NCBI GenBank assembly: GCA_038124025.1 | Contig: JAYPBC010000002.1 | Location: 1-64,000, forward strand | Reading direction: 5' to 3' | Length of the DNA stretch: 64,000 bases | Source: UBA1275 sp038124025 | GTDB lineage: Bacteria; Bacteroidota; Rhodothermia; Balneolales; Balneolaceae | Shown: one piece after another, positions 37,988 through 46,313 of the stretch | Position numbering within the stretch: the first letter of the stretch is position 1 | Layout: the number at the start of each line of letters is the position of its first letter | Position numbers and translations under genes: made by a program | Notes under the pieces: generated by a model | Told to the model about the DNA's origin: nothing | The model's database searches: none | What the model saw: only the letters and a program-made list of their open reading frames with translations

Positions 37988-39028
37988 TTAGTTAAGAATA
38001 TCCATTAAACAGCTTGCATCGAATTGATCATCTAAACCTGGCAAGTGTGTTTCAAAGGTTTCTTTTTGTAGGGTGTTTGCAAATAACTCATGAAAAAAGA
38101 ATCGCCCATACTTAACAACATAGGTTAATAAAAAAAAGCGGTAGGCTTCCTTCAGGAATAAAATTTCTTGCTCACTTAGTGGATTTACCCGGTGATAGGA
38201 GCGTAAAAATAGCTTGAAACGCTCATGCATTAAAATGTCTACGTTATAAGTAAACATGGTCCTGTCCCCAATATCGGAAACCACACGTGCAAAAAAGTAA
38301 AAATCCAACATTCGACTACTAACGCGAAACCAGTCATAATCCCACCTAGAGTACAATCTAAAAGTCTTAGTAACCGAAAAATTACCAATATTCCAATCCA
38401 TAAAAACAGGAATCCGTGTGAGCTTATCAGCCCCTAAGTGTGCGAAATTTTGTTTGAATTTTTCGGCATGCTCAATAATTAAATCACGATACATAAAGTG
38501 TTCAAAGCGGCCTTCATCGGTACCTAAGTAAACAAGTAAATCATCAATATCCACCATCAGTGTTTTTGATGAGGGGGGAAGGGTATGGCGGACTTTCTCA
38601 CACGCAGCATGGAATTGCCCCATCTGATTCCCAAATGTGACGATTTGTTCCTCGTTTAAACGTTTAGGAAGTTTGTGACGGGTTTTGATCGGCCGATAAA
38701 ACACCACCCAAACATCTGCAGGCCCCTCTTTATGTCGATAAACAAATAATTCACTGCCTTTCATTAAGGATCTGGATAGCACATCCTCGAAAGGGTTAGG
38801 CAGATTATTGGACAAACTATTAATGATGCTATGATCCTCTACAAAATGTTCATAGCGACCAAAATAGGATAGTTTTGCAACAATACTGGTCTTATCTGAA
38901 AGATTCATTCGATAGACATGATTGGTCGATACCTTAGCTGAAATGTCTTCTATGTGAAGAAGTTTGCGACTAGAGTCATAGGCATCCCATGCACTCCGAA
39001 CGATTGCATTAAAATCTATATATGCCAT
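37988..39028 (-). CDS. Phosphotransferase-like protein (APH/choline-kinase fold)
   Basis: A 346-aa kinase-fold protein. The catalytic loop reads FMDWNIGN (about residues 209-216), matching the Brenner-type H-G-D-x4-N pattern but with the His replaced; the metal-binding aspartates appear in RWDYDWF a little further on. The N-terminal lobe is consistent with an APH-type nucleotide fold (IVAKLSYFGR supplies a Lys). Such proteins phosphorylate small alcohols or amines, for example ethanolamine, choline, homoserine or antibiotics. The substrate here is unknown. Its ATG follows the stop of the GS-like gene with no spacer (TAAATG). Confidence 0.7.
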   Translation of the reverse strand: MAYIDFNAIVRSAWDAYDSSRKLLHIEDISAKVSTNHVYRMNLSDKTSIVAKLSYFGRYEHFVEDHSIINSLSNNLPNPFEDVLSRSLMKGSELFVYRHKEGPADVWVVFYRPIKTRHKLPKRLNEEQIVTFGNQMGQFHAACEKVRHTLPPSSKTLMVDIDDLLVYLGTDEGRFEHFMYRDLIIEHAEKFKQNFAHLGADKLTRIPVFMDWNIGNFSVTKTFRLYSRWDYDWFRVSSRMLDFYFFARVVSDIGDRTMFTYNVDILMHERFKLFLRSYHRVNPLSEQEILFLKEAYRFFLLTYVVKYGRFFFHELFANTLQKETFETHLPGLDDQFDASCLMDILN

Positions 39029-40357
39029 TTATATTAATTCAAAATAACGTTGTAGTTCCCATTCCCATTCCTCTCCTTGAGATTGCGATAATTCCCATTC
39101 TCTACTCATTATGAAATGATCAACAAATACCTCACCAAATAATTCTTTTGCCAACTCTGAGTGCTTCATTTGATGAACGGATTCGCTCAGTGTTGTAGGT
39201 AGTTTGGGTAGGCTTGACTGCTCATAGGCATTACCGTTACAAGGTTTTATCCTCAAGGGGAGCTTGTTTTTAATTCCATAAAGGCCGCTGGCTAAGCAGG
39301 CGCTAATAGCTAAATAAGGATTTATATCTGCTCCGCATACCCGATGCTCCAAATGACTACCGCCAGAAACTTCAGGGACAACTCGAATTGCCGTAGTTCG
39401 GTTATCTAGACCCCAACTAACGGTAGTGGGTGCCCATGATCCAGGAACATATCGCTTGTAGGCATTGACTGTGGGGGCAAACATAGGCATTATAAATGGA
39501 AGGCAGTGCAGTTGTCCAGCAAGATATTGCTGAGCAATAGTACTAAGTCTAGATCCATTAGTGAAATCGTGGGTTACGTTTTGTCCTTTTATATCCCATA
39601 AACTTTGATGCAAATGCCCACTGCATCCTGGATAATTTGGGGACCATTTGGCCATAAAACTGGCCATTAATTCAAATTTCTTGGCTAGTTGTTTTATCGC
39701 AAGTTTAAAAAGAGAAGATTGATCCGCCATCTCAAGGGCATTACTGAATCGAATAGCTGCCTCATATACACCAGGCCCAGTTTCTGTGTGCATCCCCTCT
39801 AAAGGTATGCCTGAAGCCATTAAATCGGTCAATATATGATGGGTGATATCTTGAAATTCTGACGTTCTGAGCATGGAGTAACCAAACATTCCAGGGCTTA
39901 GTGGGGTCAGGTTGTGATAATTTTTTGAGCGAACACTTTCGGGGCTTTCTTTAAACATGAACCATTCAAATTCAGATCCAAATTTTACTTCGTATCCAAT
40001 TTCGTGTACTTGTGCCTGTATTCTTTTGAGCAAAGACCGAGGGCATACATTAGCAAGCTGTGAATCCTCCGAAAAATCGCCCAGATACAATTCGATTTCT
40101 TTTTCCCAAGCTAATGTTCTTTTTGTTGTGGGATCTAGTTTTAAAAGGCCATCTCCGAAGCCAGTATTCCATCCGCTTACACTATCCTGCGGGTAACATT
40201 TATCATGCATATCCCATCCAAAAACTACAGTACAAAATCCTATCCCACTTTTCATGCTTTGCTCAATCTTTGTGTGTGGAATGTATTTACCCCTAAGAAC
40301 ACCGTCTAGGTCAGTAAATCCAACTTTTAAATAGGAAAACGGGGTCGTTTCAATCAT
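39029..40357 (-). CDS. Glutamine-synthetase-family ligase (gamma-glutamyl-amine ligase-like)
   Basis: A 442-aa member of the GS fold (GS I/PuuA group), which activates a carboxylate as acyl phosphate and joins it to an amine. Active-site signatures are intact: EFEWFMF (metal Glu), TETGPGVYE, SGHLHQSLWD (His), NAYKRYVPGSWAPT (ATP site), DNRTTAIR and HLEHRVCGADINP. The length (442) and divergent N-terminus (TDLDGVLRGKYIP) argue for a PuuA/GlnA-like amide ligase rather than the assimilatory GS. It begins a run with a phosphotransferase and a HAD phosphatase, suggesting a small-molecule pathway. The glutamyl acceptor is not deducible. Confidence 0.87.
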   Translation of the reverse strand: MIETTPFSYLKVGFTDLDGVLRGKYIPHTKIEQSMKSGIGFCTVVFGWDMHDKCYPQDSVSGWNTGFGDGLLKLDPTTKRTLAWEKEIELYLGDFSEDSQLANVCPRSLLKRIQAQVHEIGYEVKFGSEFEWFMFKESPESVRSKNYHNLTPLSPGMFGYSMLRTSEFQDITHHILTDLMASGIPLEGMHTETGPGVYEAAIRFSNALEMADQSSLFKLAIKQLAKKFELMASFMAKWSPNYPGCSGHLHQSLWDIKGQNVTHDFTNGSRLSTIAQQYLAGQLHCLPFIMPMFAPTVNAYKRYVPGSWAPTTVSWGLDNRTTAIRVVPEVSGGSHLEHRVCGADINPYLAISACLASGLYGIKNKLPLRIKPCNGNAYEQSSLPKLPTTLSESVHQMKHSELAKELFGEVFVDHFIMSREWELSQSQGEEWEWELQRYFELI

Positions 40358-40425
40358 AGATTGTGTTGGGTTTGGGTGTTAGTTTATGTGTATTCGCTAG
40401 GTTTACCGTCGATAGTCTATTACCG

Positions 40426-40800
40426 TTAAGGTGTCATTGAGTGCGATTCCGTTGAGTCATTGACCTCTGTCCATCCAATATCTATTGCAAGGGGCAGTTG
40501 CTTTTGATCTATGAGGGCATAAAACTCCAGGCCAACCGGGCAAAAGCATGCTCTGCATACAGGGAATTCCACTTTTTTTGAGGATAAGACGTCAATATTA
40601 GCCTCACGCAACTCATTTAGGGCTTCTTGAATGGATGCAAATTCATATGGCACACACTGCTCGACTCCCGCAGCGTGTTTAATCCATTGTGTTCGATCCA
40701 ATGACTGTTCGTTTAAGAAAATTGAATCACATCCAGCATAAATAAGGCTGCCAATAAAAATAAATCCTAGTATAAAATATCGATGCAGGTTCATGAACAA
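40426..40800 (-). CDS. Small lipoprotein with CxxCxC motif, unknown function
   Basis: A 124-aa predicted lipoprotein: hydrophobic 8-22 and a lipobox ending at C24 (LIYAGC). The mature part has C49 and a tight cluster C82, C85 and C87 (CRACFCP), so disulfide or metal binding is possible. No family is recognised. An alternative Met lies at residue 3. It lies 68 bp upstream of the GS-like gene on the same strand and could be the first gene of that transcript, though a separate promoter in the gap is equally possible. Confidence 0.7.
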   Translation of the reverse strand: MFMNLHRYFILGFIFIGSLIYAGCDSIFLNEQSLDRTQWIKHAAGVEQCVPYEFASIQEALNELREANIDVLSSKKVEFPVCRACFCPVGLEFYALIDQKQLPLAIDIGWTEVNDSTESHSMTP

Positions 40801-41122
40801 TTTTTACAGTGATTGTTAAAATAACTTAACAGAGACTATAATACCTGTTTCTACTTTGCTTTCATTGTGATGGTGTAGCCGTCAAAAGAGCTTATATGTC
40901 TAATAAGTTTGGTTATAGTCTAGCTTGGTTTAATATAAACATAACTTGCTTTGATTAGCCATAAATCGCAAGTTTTTGTCGATTGAGACATAAGTGACTA
41001 AGTAAATACTTGCCTACAACAAGACTTAAGGTGGGCCATAATTAATAATTTACTAATAATGGGATTAAGCAATGGTAACACAAGTATTGTTTATTAGCAG
41101 GCAATAGTTATCATCTACGCTT
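40801..41122. other. 322-bp divergent intergenic region
   Basis: This is an AT-rich spacer between the minus-strand lipoprotein and the plus-strand phosphoesterase. It must contain both promoters. TAAGTTTG at 40904-40911 fits the Bacteroidota -7 consensus TAnnTTTG on the plus strand but has no TTG at the right -33 distance. No hairpin, reading frame or repeat stands out. Confidence 0.4.
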
Positions 41123-41968
41123 ATGAAAAGATCATTAGACACGGCCGTTATATCGGACGTGCATTTAGGTACAGTGGGTTGTCATGCAGTTGAACTTATC
41201 CAATATTTAAATTCAATAGATCCTAAGAGAATTATTCTTAATGGGGATTTTATTGATATGTGGCAGTTTAAAAAATATTACTGGCCTGAAGCACACATGC
41301 ATGTGATTCGAACTCTCATCACTATGATGACCAACGGGGTGGATATTTATTATTTAACGGGTAACCATGATGAAACCTTACGTAAGATATCAAGTTTGCA
41401 ATTAGGTCCATTATTTGTTCGTGATAAGCTAGTGTTAGAATTAAATGGGGAAAAGGTTTGGTTTTTCCATGGGGATATATTTGATGTTACCATGAAATAT
41501 TCAAAATGGCTTGCAAAGCTAGGCGGTCATGGTTATGAACTTCTTATCTTATTAAACAGGTGGGTTAATTTGATATCTGTTCGCATGGGTTATGGCAAGT
41601 TATCACTATCGAAAAAGATAAAAGATAGTGTTAAAACAGCCGTCAATTTCATCGACGATTTTGAGGTTACGGCTATGGAGTTGGCCATTCAAGAAGGTCA
41701 TGATTATGTAGTATGTGGGCATATTCATCAGCCTAAAATAAGAGGGTACGAAAATGAAGAAGGTTCCGTAATCTACATGAATTCCGGTGATTGGGTAGAA
41801 AACCTCACTTCCTTAGAATATGATGGCGAAGAATGGACACTTTACCGGTATGAAACTGATGCCCTCATACATCAAAGTTCAAATATTAATCCAATGATAG
41901 CTGCTCATCCTAGTTTGACTAATGGATTCGATCAGGGACTAAAAACAGGATCTATAGGGCAAGCCTAA
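41123..41968 (+). CDS. UDP-2,3-diacylglucosamine diphosphatase-like metallophosphoesterase
   Basis: A 281-aa calcineurin-type phosphoesterase close to LpxH, which removes UMP from UDP-2,3-diacylglucosamine in lipid A synthesis. The metal-binding motifs are all seen: SDVHLG (about 10-15), NGDFID (about 40-45), GNHDE (about 80-84), FFHGD (about 114-118) and CGHIHQP (about 203-209). The family includes other membrane-lipid diphosphatases, so the exact substrate is not proven. It is followed by a glycosyltransferase 63 bp downstream on the same strand, consistent with a surface-glycolipid role. Confidence 0.85.
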   Translation: MKRSLDTAVISDVHLGTVGCHAVELIQYLNSIDPKRIILNGDFIDMWQFKKYYWPEAHMHVIRTLITMMTNGVDIYYLTGNHDETLRKISSLQLGPLFVRDKLVLELNGEKVWFFHGDIFDVTMKYSKWLAKLGGHGYELLILLNRWVNLISVRMGYGKLSLSKKIKDSVKTAVNFIDDFEVTAMELAIQEGHDYVVCGHIHQPKIRGYENEEGSVIYMNSGDWVENLTSLEYDGEEWTLYRYETDALIHQSSNINPMIAAHPSLTNGFDQGLKTGSIGQA

Positions 41969-42031
41969 TGACGTTCAAATAGCTACATAAAAAGGTATTT
42001 CTATCGAGCCTATAAATAAACAGCATTAGCC

Positions 42032-43069
42032 ATGAAGATATTATATGGTGTTCAAGGCACCGGACACGGTCACATTAGTAGGGCTAGAGTAATTTTACCG
42101 CGATTGCGTGAGATTGCACAGGTTGATGTACTCATAAGTGGATATAATTTTAAACTCCATCTCGACGGGGAAATCACTTACAAAGCTCGTGGTATTAGCT
42201 TAGCATATGACCGAAAGGGAAGCGTGGATGTGTTGGAGACAGCACTTAATATTCAACCTGTTAAACTCCTTCAGGATATTCAATCCTTGCCTATAGAAGA
42301 ATATGATTTTGTGGTCAATGACTATGAACCCGTAACTGCCTGGGCAGCTCAAACGGCAGGGGTTAGATGTGTTGCCATAAGTCATCAAGCCTCGTTCTTA
42401 TCGGAGAAGACTCCAAGACCCAAGAAAAAATCTTTAGTGGCCGAAGGCATACTTCGGCATTTTGCTCCCTCAAACTCAGCAGTGGCTTGTCATTATTTAC
42501 GGTACGATGAATTCATAGAGCCACCAATCGTTAGAAAACAAATTCAACGATTAAGTCCATTTCGTCAAGACCATGTCACTGTTTATTTGCCAGCATTTAA
42601 TGCATCAGAATTGCTTCCACATTTTAAACAAGTACCAGAAATTAAGTGGCATTTCTTTACATCTGACTGTGAGAAAGCCTACTGGGAAGACAATGTATGG
42701 GTTCGCCCAGTGGGTAACGAAAGTTTCTTGGAGAGTATTGAATCATGTGAAGGTATTGTTTCCGCCACTGGCTTTGAAACAACCTCTGAGTCAATGTATC
42801 TGAGGAAAAAACTTCTGACTATTCCCATTAAGAATCAGTATGAGCAATTATGCAATGCAGCGGCTATTGAGCGGCTAGGTGGGAAAGTTATCTACGAAAT
42901 TGGGCCTGAGTTTGTTTTTCAACTTCGGCAGTGGTTACAGTCAGGTAAGCATCTAGACTTACCCGAAGTGTGTGATGAAAAAAGCCTAATAAATAAAATT
43001 ATTCAACAAGGATCATCAAACACTAAATCTAGGAACGAACTGCTTAAGAGGCATGCCATCCTTGGTTGA
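42032..43069 (+). CDS. Glycosyltransferase, MJ1255/TIGR00661-like
   Basis: A 345-aa GT-B-type glycosyltransferase. The N-terminal GVQGTGHGHISRA (about 5-17) is the donor/acceptor cleft motif of this group, and the C-terminal half has VSATGFETTSESMYLRKKLLTIP, which parallels the GT28 nucleotide-sugar site (Gly-x-x-Glu/Thr pattern). The substrate is unknown. It probably forms an operon with the LpxH-like phosphoesterase. Its last 54 nt overlap the 3' end of the convergent GntR regulator gene. Confidence 0.85.
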   Translation: MKILYGVQGTGHGHISRARVILPRLREIAQVDVLISGYNFKLHLDGEITYKARGISLAYDRKGSVDVLETALNIQPVKLLQDIQSLPIEEYDFVVNDYEPVTAWAAQTAGVRCVAISHQASFLSEKTPRPKKKSLVAEGILRHFAPSNSAVACHYLRYDEFIEPPIVRKQIQRLSPFRQDHVTVYLPAFNASELLPHFKQVPEIKWHFFTSDCEKAYWEDNVWVRPVGNESFLESIESCEGIVSATGFETTSESMYLRKKLLTIPIKNQYEQLCNAAAIERLGGKVIYEIGPEFVFQLRQWLQSGKHLDLPEVCDEKSLINKIIQQGSSNTKSRNELLKRHAILG

Positions 43070-43804
43070 ATTTAAGGTACTTTCCTCTCTGTTCAACTCA
43101 ATTTCATAGCTAATAAAGGCTGGATTTAGGTATCGGTATTGGTAATAAACGCGTTTATTGCCAAGAGTTTTTGAGCATCGCTCAATACAAAGAAGGGCAG
43201 CAGATTCTTCTAAGTCCATGTGTTGGGCTATTTGCTTACTAGCATTTACTGCATTAAAGATATAAGAGCCAGCAGTAATGGGGATTTCGTATTTCTCTTC
43301 TAAAATTTCATAGATTGTTTTATGCTCCAAATTTTCATCGAATAATAGTTGGCCGTAACTTCCTGGTAGCCATGTTTGATCAAAAGCGACAATTTTTTCA
43401 TTAGCATATCGTACACGTTCGAGCTTCATAAGTTGAGAAGTGGAGGAGAGGCCAAGCTTTGGGTTGATGCTACCCTTAGCTTTGGTTTTTTTAAAACAAA
43501 TAATTTTTGACGATGCTTTATAGCCCGCTCTTTTTAAATCTTCGGCAAAATCAGTAAGTTGTATTAGTGGGCTATCTGCGTTCCGAGCCATAACAAAAGC
43601 CCCTAGTCCTTGCTTTCTGTAGATCAAGTTTTCATTTTCAAGGGTTTGAAGTGCTCTCCGAACGGTTATTCGACTCACTTGGAAATATTCACAAAGCCTT
43701 TTTTCGGAAGGTAATTTATCGCCCTCTTGAAAATAATCTTCCTTGATTTCTCTGCGTAAATGGTGGGCAATCTGTTCATGCCTGGGTTTTGATTGTTCTT
43801 CCAT
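43016..43804 (-). CDS. GntR/HutC-family transcriptional regulator
   Basis: A 262-aa regulator: an N-terminal winged helix (about 8-75, GDKLPSEKRLCEYFQVSRIT, then RRALQTLENENLIYRKQG) and a C-terminal UTRA effector domain (about 95-240, chorismate-lyase fold). The effector is unknown; UTRA domains bind sugars, amino acids or related small acids. It is divergent from the persulfide dioxygenase gene across about 200 bp that contain two palindromes, so it is a good candidate for autoregulation and for control of that operon. The 3' end overlaps the glycosyltransferase gene by 54 nt. Confidence 0.9.
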   Translation of the reverse strand: MEEQSKPRHEQIAHHLRREIKEDYFQEGDKLPSEKRLCEYFQVSRITVRRALQTLENENLIYRKQGLGAFVMARNADSPLIQLTDFAEDLKRAGYKASSKIICFKKTKAKGSINPKLGLSSTSQLMKLERVRYANEKIVAFDQTWLPGSYGQLLFDENLEHKTIYEILEEKYEIPITAGSYIFNAVNASKQIAQHMDLEESAALLCIERCSKTLGNKRVYYQYRYLNPAFISYEIELNREESTLNSTKDGMPLKQFVPRFSV

Positions 43805-43892
43805 AATAGTGAAGGTACATTAATAATCCTTTGAGCAACTAGGTAGTACATTTCGGTTAGAGAGCAATCGAATCGAGTTGCTTGTATTAAAT

Positions 43893-43910
43893 GTAATAAC
43901 ATGTTGTTAC
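43893..43910. promoter_or_regulatory. Candidate GntR operator (18-bp palindrome)
   Basis: GTAATAACA/TGTTGTTAC is a near-perfect dyad (one mismatch in nine pairs). It lies about 90 nt upstream of the GntR start and about 97 nt upstream of the dioxygenase start, with a wider dyad CTTGTA (43881-43886)/TACAAG (43908-43913) around it. The shape fits GntR-type operators. Confidence 0.5.
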
Positions 43911-43914
43911 AAGT

Positions 43915-43930
43915 GTACATATATTTGTAC
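43915..43930. promoter_or_regulatory. Second dyad in the GntR/dioxygenase intergenic region
   Basis: GTACA-6 nt-TGTAC is a perfect 5-bp inverted repeat immediately right of the 18-bp palindrome. It could be a second operator half-pair or part of a promoter. Confidence 0.35.
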
Positions 43931-44006
43931 TATTATTCAAGAAATAACCTGGTTCAAGAGAAAATCCCTTAACCAGCTAACCAAACACAATTAATGTAAA
44001 TTCACC

Positions 44007-45428
44007 ATGTTTTTTGAACAAATTTTTGAGGAAAAGTTAGCACAGTACGCTTATGTAATTGGCTGCCAAAAATCAGGAGAAGCAGTAGTTATCGATCCTA
44101 TGAGAGACATAAATCGATATGATGAACTAGCTGCCAAGCACGGATTAACCATTGTTGCCGCCGCTGATACACACATTCATGCCGATTATATATCAGGGCT
44201 TAGGGAATTTGCAGCCCGAGGGGTAAAGGTATATGCATCCGATGAGGGAGATGCAAATTGGAAGTATGAATGGCTTAAAAATAGCGACTATAACTACGAA
44301 TTCCTGACGGACAATGATACCTTTAAAATCGGAAATATTATTTTTAAGGCGGTACATAGCCCTGGTCATACCCCCGAACATATTAGTTATCTAGTTTCAG
44401 ATGGAGCTACTACCGAGGAGCCTATGGGTATTTGCTCGGGTGATTTTGTGTTTGTGGGTGATGTAGGCCGTCCCGATTTATTAGAATCGGCTGCCGGTGT
44501 GGAAGGGATGATGGAAGAGTCTGCAAGAATACTCTACAAATCATTAGATAAATTCAAAAACTTGGCATCCTATGTTCAGGTTTGGCCTGGCCATGGAGCC
44601 GGTAGTGCTTGTGGAAAAGCCTTAGGTGCCGTACCCGATTCTACTGTTGGGTATGAAATGAGGTTTAATAATTCTATTCGTGCGGCCATTACTGAGCAAG
44701 ATTTTGTGAACTTTATACTAGATGGACAACCCGAACCACCTTTATATTTTGCCCGCATGAAGCGTGACAATAAAATGGGGCCAAAAGTACTTGGAAACTT
44801 GCCTAAGCCGCAGAAAATGACTGCAGATGAGTTTGTTTCTGAGGTTAACTCCAACGAAGCTGCAGTGGTCATTGATACACGGGAAAGAGTAGAGTTTATG
44901 TCTAACCATATTAAAGATGCTTTATTTGCTCCAGTCAATAAAGCCTTCAACACTACCGTTGGATCTTTTGTAATGGAAGATGAGCATATGTACTTAGTTG
45001 TAGAAGAGGATAAACTACAAGAAGCAATAATCGATTTAATTCGCATTGGCCTAGATAATATTAGTGGTTATATAACTCCTGCTGAACTATATGCAAAGGA
45101 AGATTTAGAGGCAGTTACGACCGAAATAATTACTTTTTTGGAATTTGACGGATACAATGAGTCGGGTAACTATCGTGTACTCGATACTCGCAAAAAATCT
45201 GAGTATGCCACTGGCGCAATACCTGGAGCACTTAATTTTGCTCATACTCGTATCCTCGAAAATCTTGACAAGATACCTGCTGATAAACCGCTATTAGTAC
45301 ATTGTAAGGCGGGTGGGAGAGCGGCTTACACCTCTGCTTTGTTACAGAAACATGGGTATGAGGTAGTTTTGGTGGCGGACAAGGTTGAGCCTTACTTACA
45401 GGAGCGTAATCTAATGGCAGAGACCTAA
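44007..45428 (+). CDS. Persulfide dioxygenase (MBL fold) with two rhodanese domains, CstB-like
   Basis: A 473-aa enzyme: a metallo-beta-lactamase-fold domain (1-250) of the ETHE1/CstB type, which uses non-heme iron to oxidise persulfides to sulfite, then two rhodanese domains (about 265-365 and 370-470). Metal-site residues are in THIHADYISG (H56, H58, D60), SPGHTPEHI and VGDVGRPDL; the His that usually follows the Asp is Tyr (Y61), a secondary-site position in this group. The second rhodanese has its catalytic Cys (C433 in VHCKAGGR); the first lacks a Cys at the loop. It lies 3 bp before a TauE exporter, which suggests sulfite export after persulfide oxidation. Confidence 0.9.
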   Translation: MFFEQIFEEKLAQYAYVIGCQKSGEAVVIDPMRDINRYDELAAKHGLTIVAAADTHIHADYISGLREFAARGVKVYASDEGDANWKYEWLKNSDYNYEFLTDNDTFKIGNIIFKAVHSPGHTPEHISYLVSDGATTEEPMGICSGDFVFVGDVGRPDLLESAAGVEGMMEESARILYKSLDKFKNLASYVQVWPGHGAGSACGKALGAVPDSTVGYEMRFNNSIRAAITEQDFVNFILDGQPEPPLYFARMKRDNKMGPKVLGNLPKPQKMTADEFVSEVNSNEAAVVIDTRERVEFMSNHIKDALFAPVNKAFNTTVGSFVMEDEHMYLVVEEDKLQEAIIDLIRIGLDNISGYITPAELYAKEDLEAVTTEIITFLEFDGYNESGNYRVLDTRKKSEYATGAIPGALNFAHTRILENLDKIPADKPLLVHCKAGGRAAYTSALLQKHGYEVVLVADKVEPYLQERNLMAET

Positions 45429-45431
45429 TTC

Positions 45432-46184
45432 ATGATTGGTGCATGGATTGGAGCTTTATTAATTGGAATATCCTTGGGCCTTTTAGGCTCAGGTGGATCC
45501 ATCCTTACCGTACCAGTATTAATATATTTGGTAGGGGAACCTGAAAAAGTAGCCATTGCAGAATCACTTGGTATCGTGGCCACCATTTCCCTTGTGGGAG
45601 CAATACCGTATGCTATTCGGAAAGAGGTAGACTGGAAAAGTGTATTTTATTTCGGGATACCTGGGATGGTAGGGACGTACGGTGGTGCTGCTTTATCTGT
45701 ATTTTTAACAGGTGGTATGCAATTAATGATTTTTGCCACTGTTATGTTACTTGCGGCAATCATGATGACAAGAAAGCCAAAAAATCTTCAGGCAAAAGAT
45801 AAGCAGTCACCAATCTGGCTGCTGGCAACCGAAGGTTTAGTTGTCGGAGTGGTTACAGGCTTAGTTGGAGTTGGCGGTGGATTTCTAATTATACCAGCCT
45901 TGGTCCTGTTAGGAGGACTATCTATGCGAATTGCAGTGGGCACTAGTTTATTTATTATTGCCGCAAAGAGTTTAATTGGATTTTATAAATATGTGGATGT
46001 ACTAGCCAAACAAGACCTAAGTGTGAACTGGAATTTACTACTGATATTTACGCTAATAGGAATAGTTGGAAGTTTTATCGGAGGTAAAGCAAGTCAGTTC
46101 ATTCCCCAACAAAAATTAAAAAGGGGTTTTGGGTTTTTTCTAATCGTGATGGGAGTCTATATTATTTCTACTCATTTTGCTTAA
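45432..46184 (+). CDS. TauE/SafE-family sulfite/anion exporter
   Basis: A 250-aa membrane protein with about eight helices and the internal TSUP duplication: an N-terminal GLLGSGGSILTVPVLIYL (about 16-33) and a second-half GLVGVGGGFLIIPALVLL (about 138-155), each with the Gly-rich turn followed by Pro. The family exports sulfite, sulfonates or related anions. Only 3 nt separate it from the persulfide dioxygenase gene, so the two form an operon for sulfide detoxification. Confidence 0.9.
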   Translation: MIGAWIGALLIGISLGLLGSGGSILTVPVLIYLVGEPEKVAIAESLGIVATISLVGAIPYAIRKEVDWKSVFYFGIPGMVGTYGGAALSVFLTGGMQLMIFATVMLLAAIMMTRKPKNLQAKDKQSPIWLLATEGLVVGVVTGLVGVGGGFLIIPALVLLGGLSMRIAVGTSLFIIAAKSLIGFYKYVDVLAKQDLSVNWNLLLIFTLIGIVGSFIGGKASQFIPQQKLKRGFGFFLIVMGVYIISTHFA

Positions 46185-46313
46185 GCTTCACGCCATATTA
46201 ATTTCGATTTGACCCAACCGAGATAAATAAACAAATCAAATGGAGCTTTCTACTACATAGGGCGAAAGAATTTACTACATTCAGGTACTCACAATCTCAA
46301 AATCGTAGTACGT

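Noticed and set aside
44576..45046. A long antisense frame inside the persulfide dioxygenase gene
   Set aside because: It is the complement of a well-supported gene with clear motifs and has no protein-like domain of its own.
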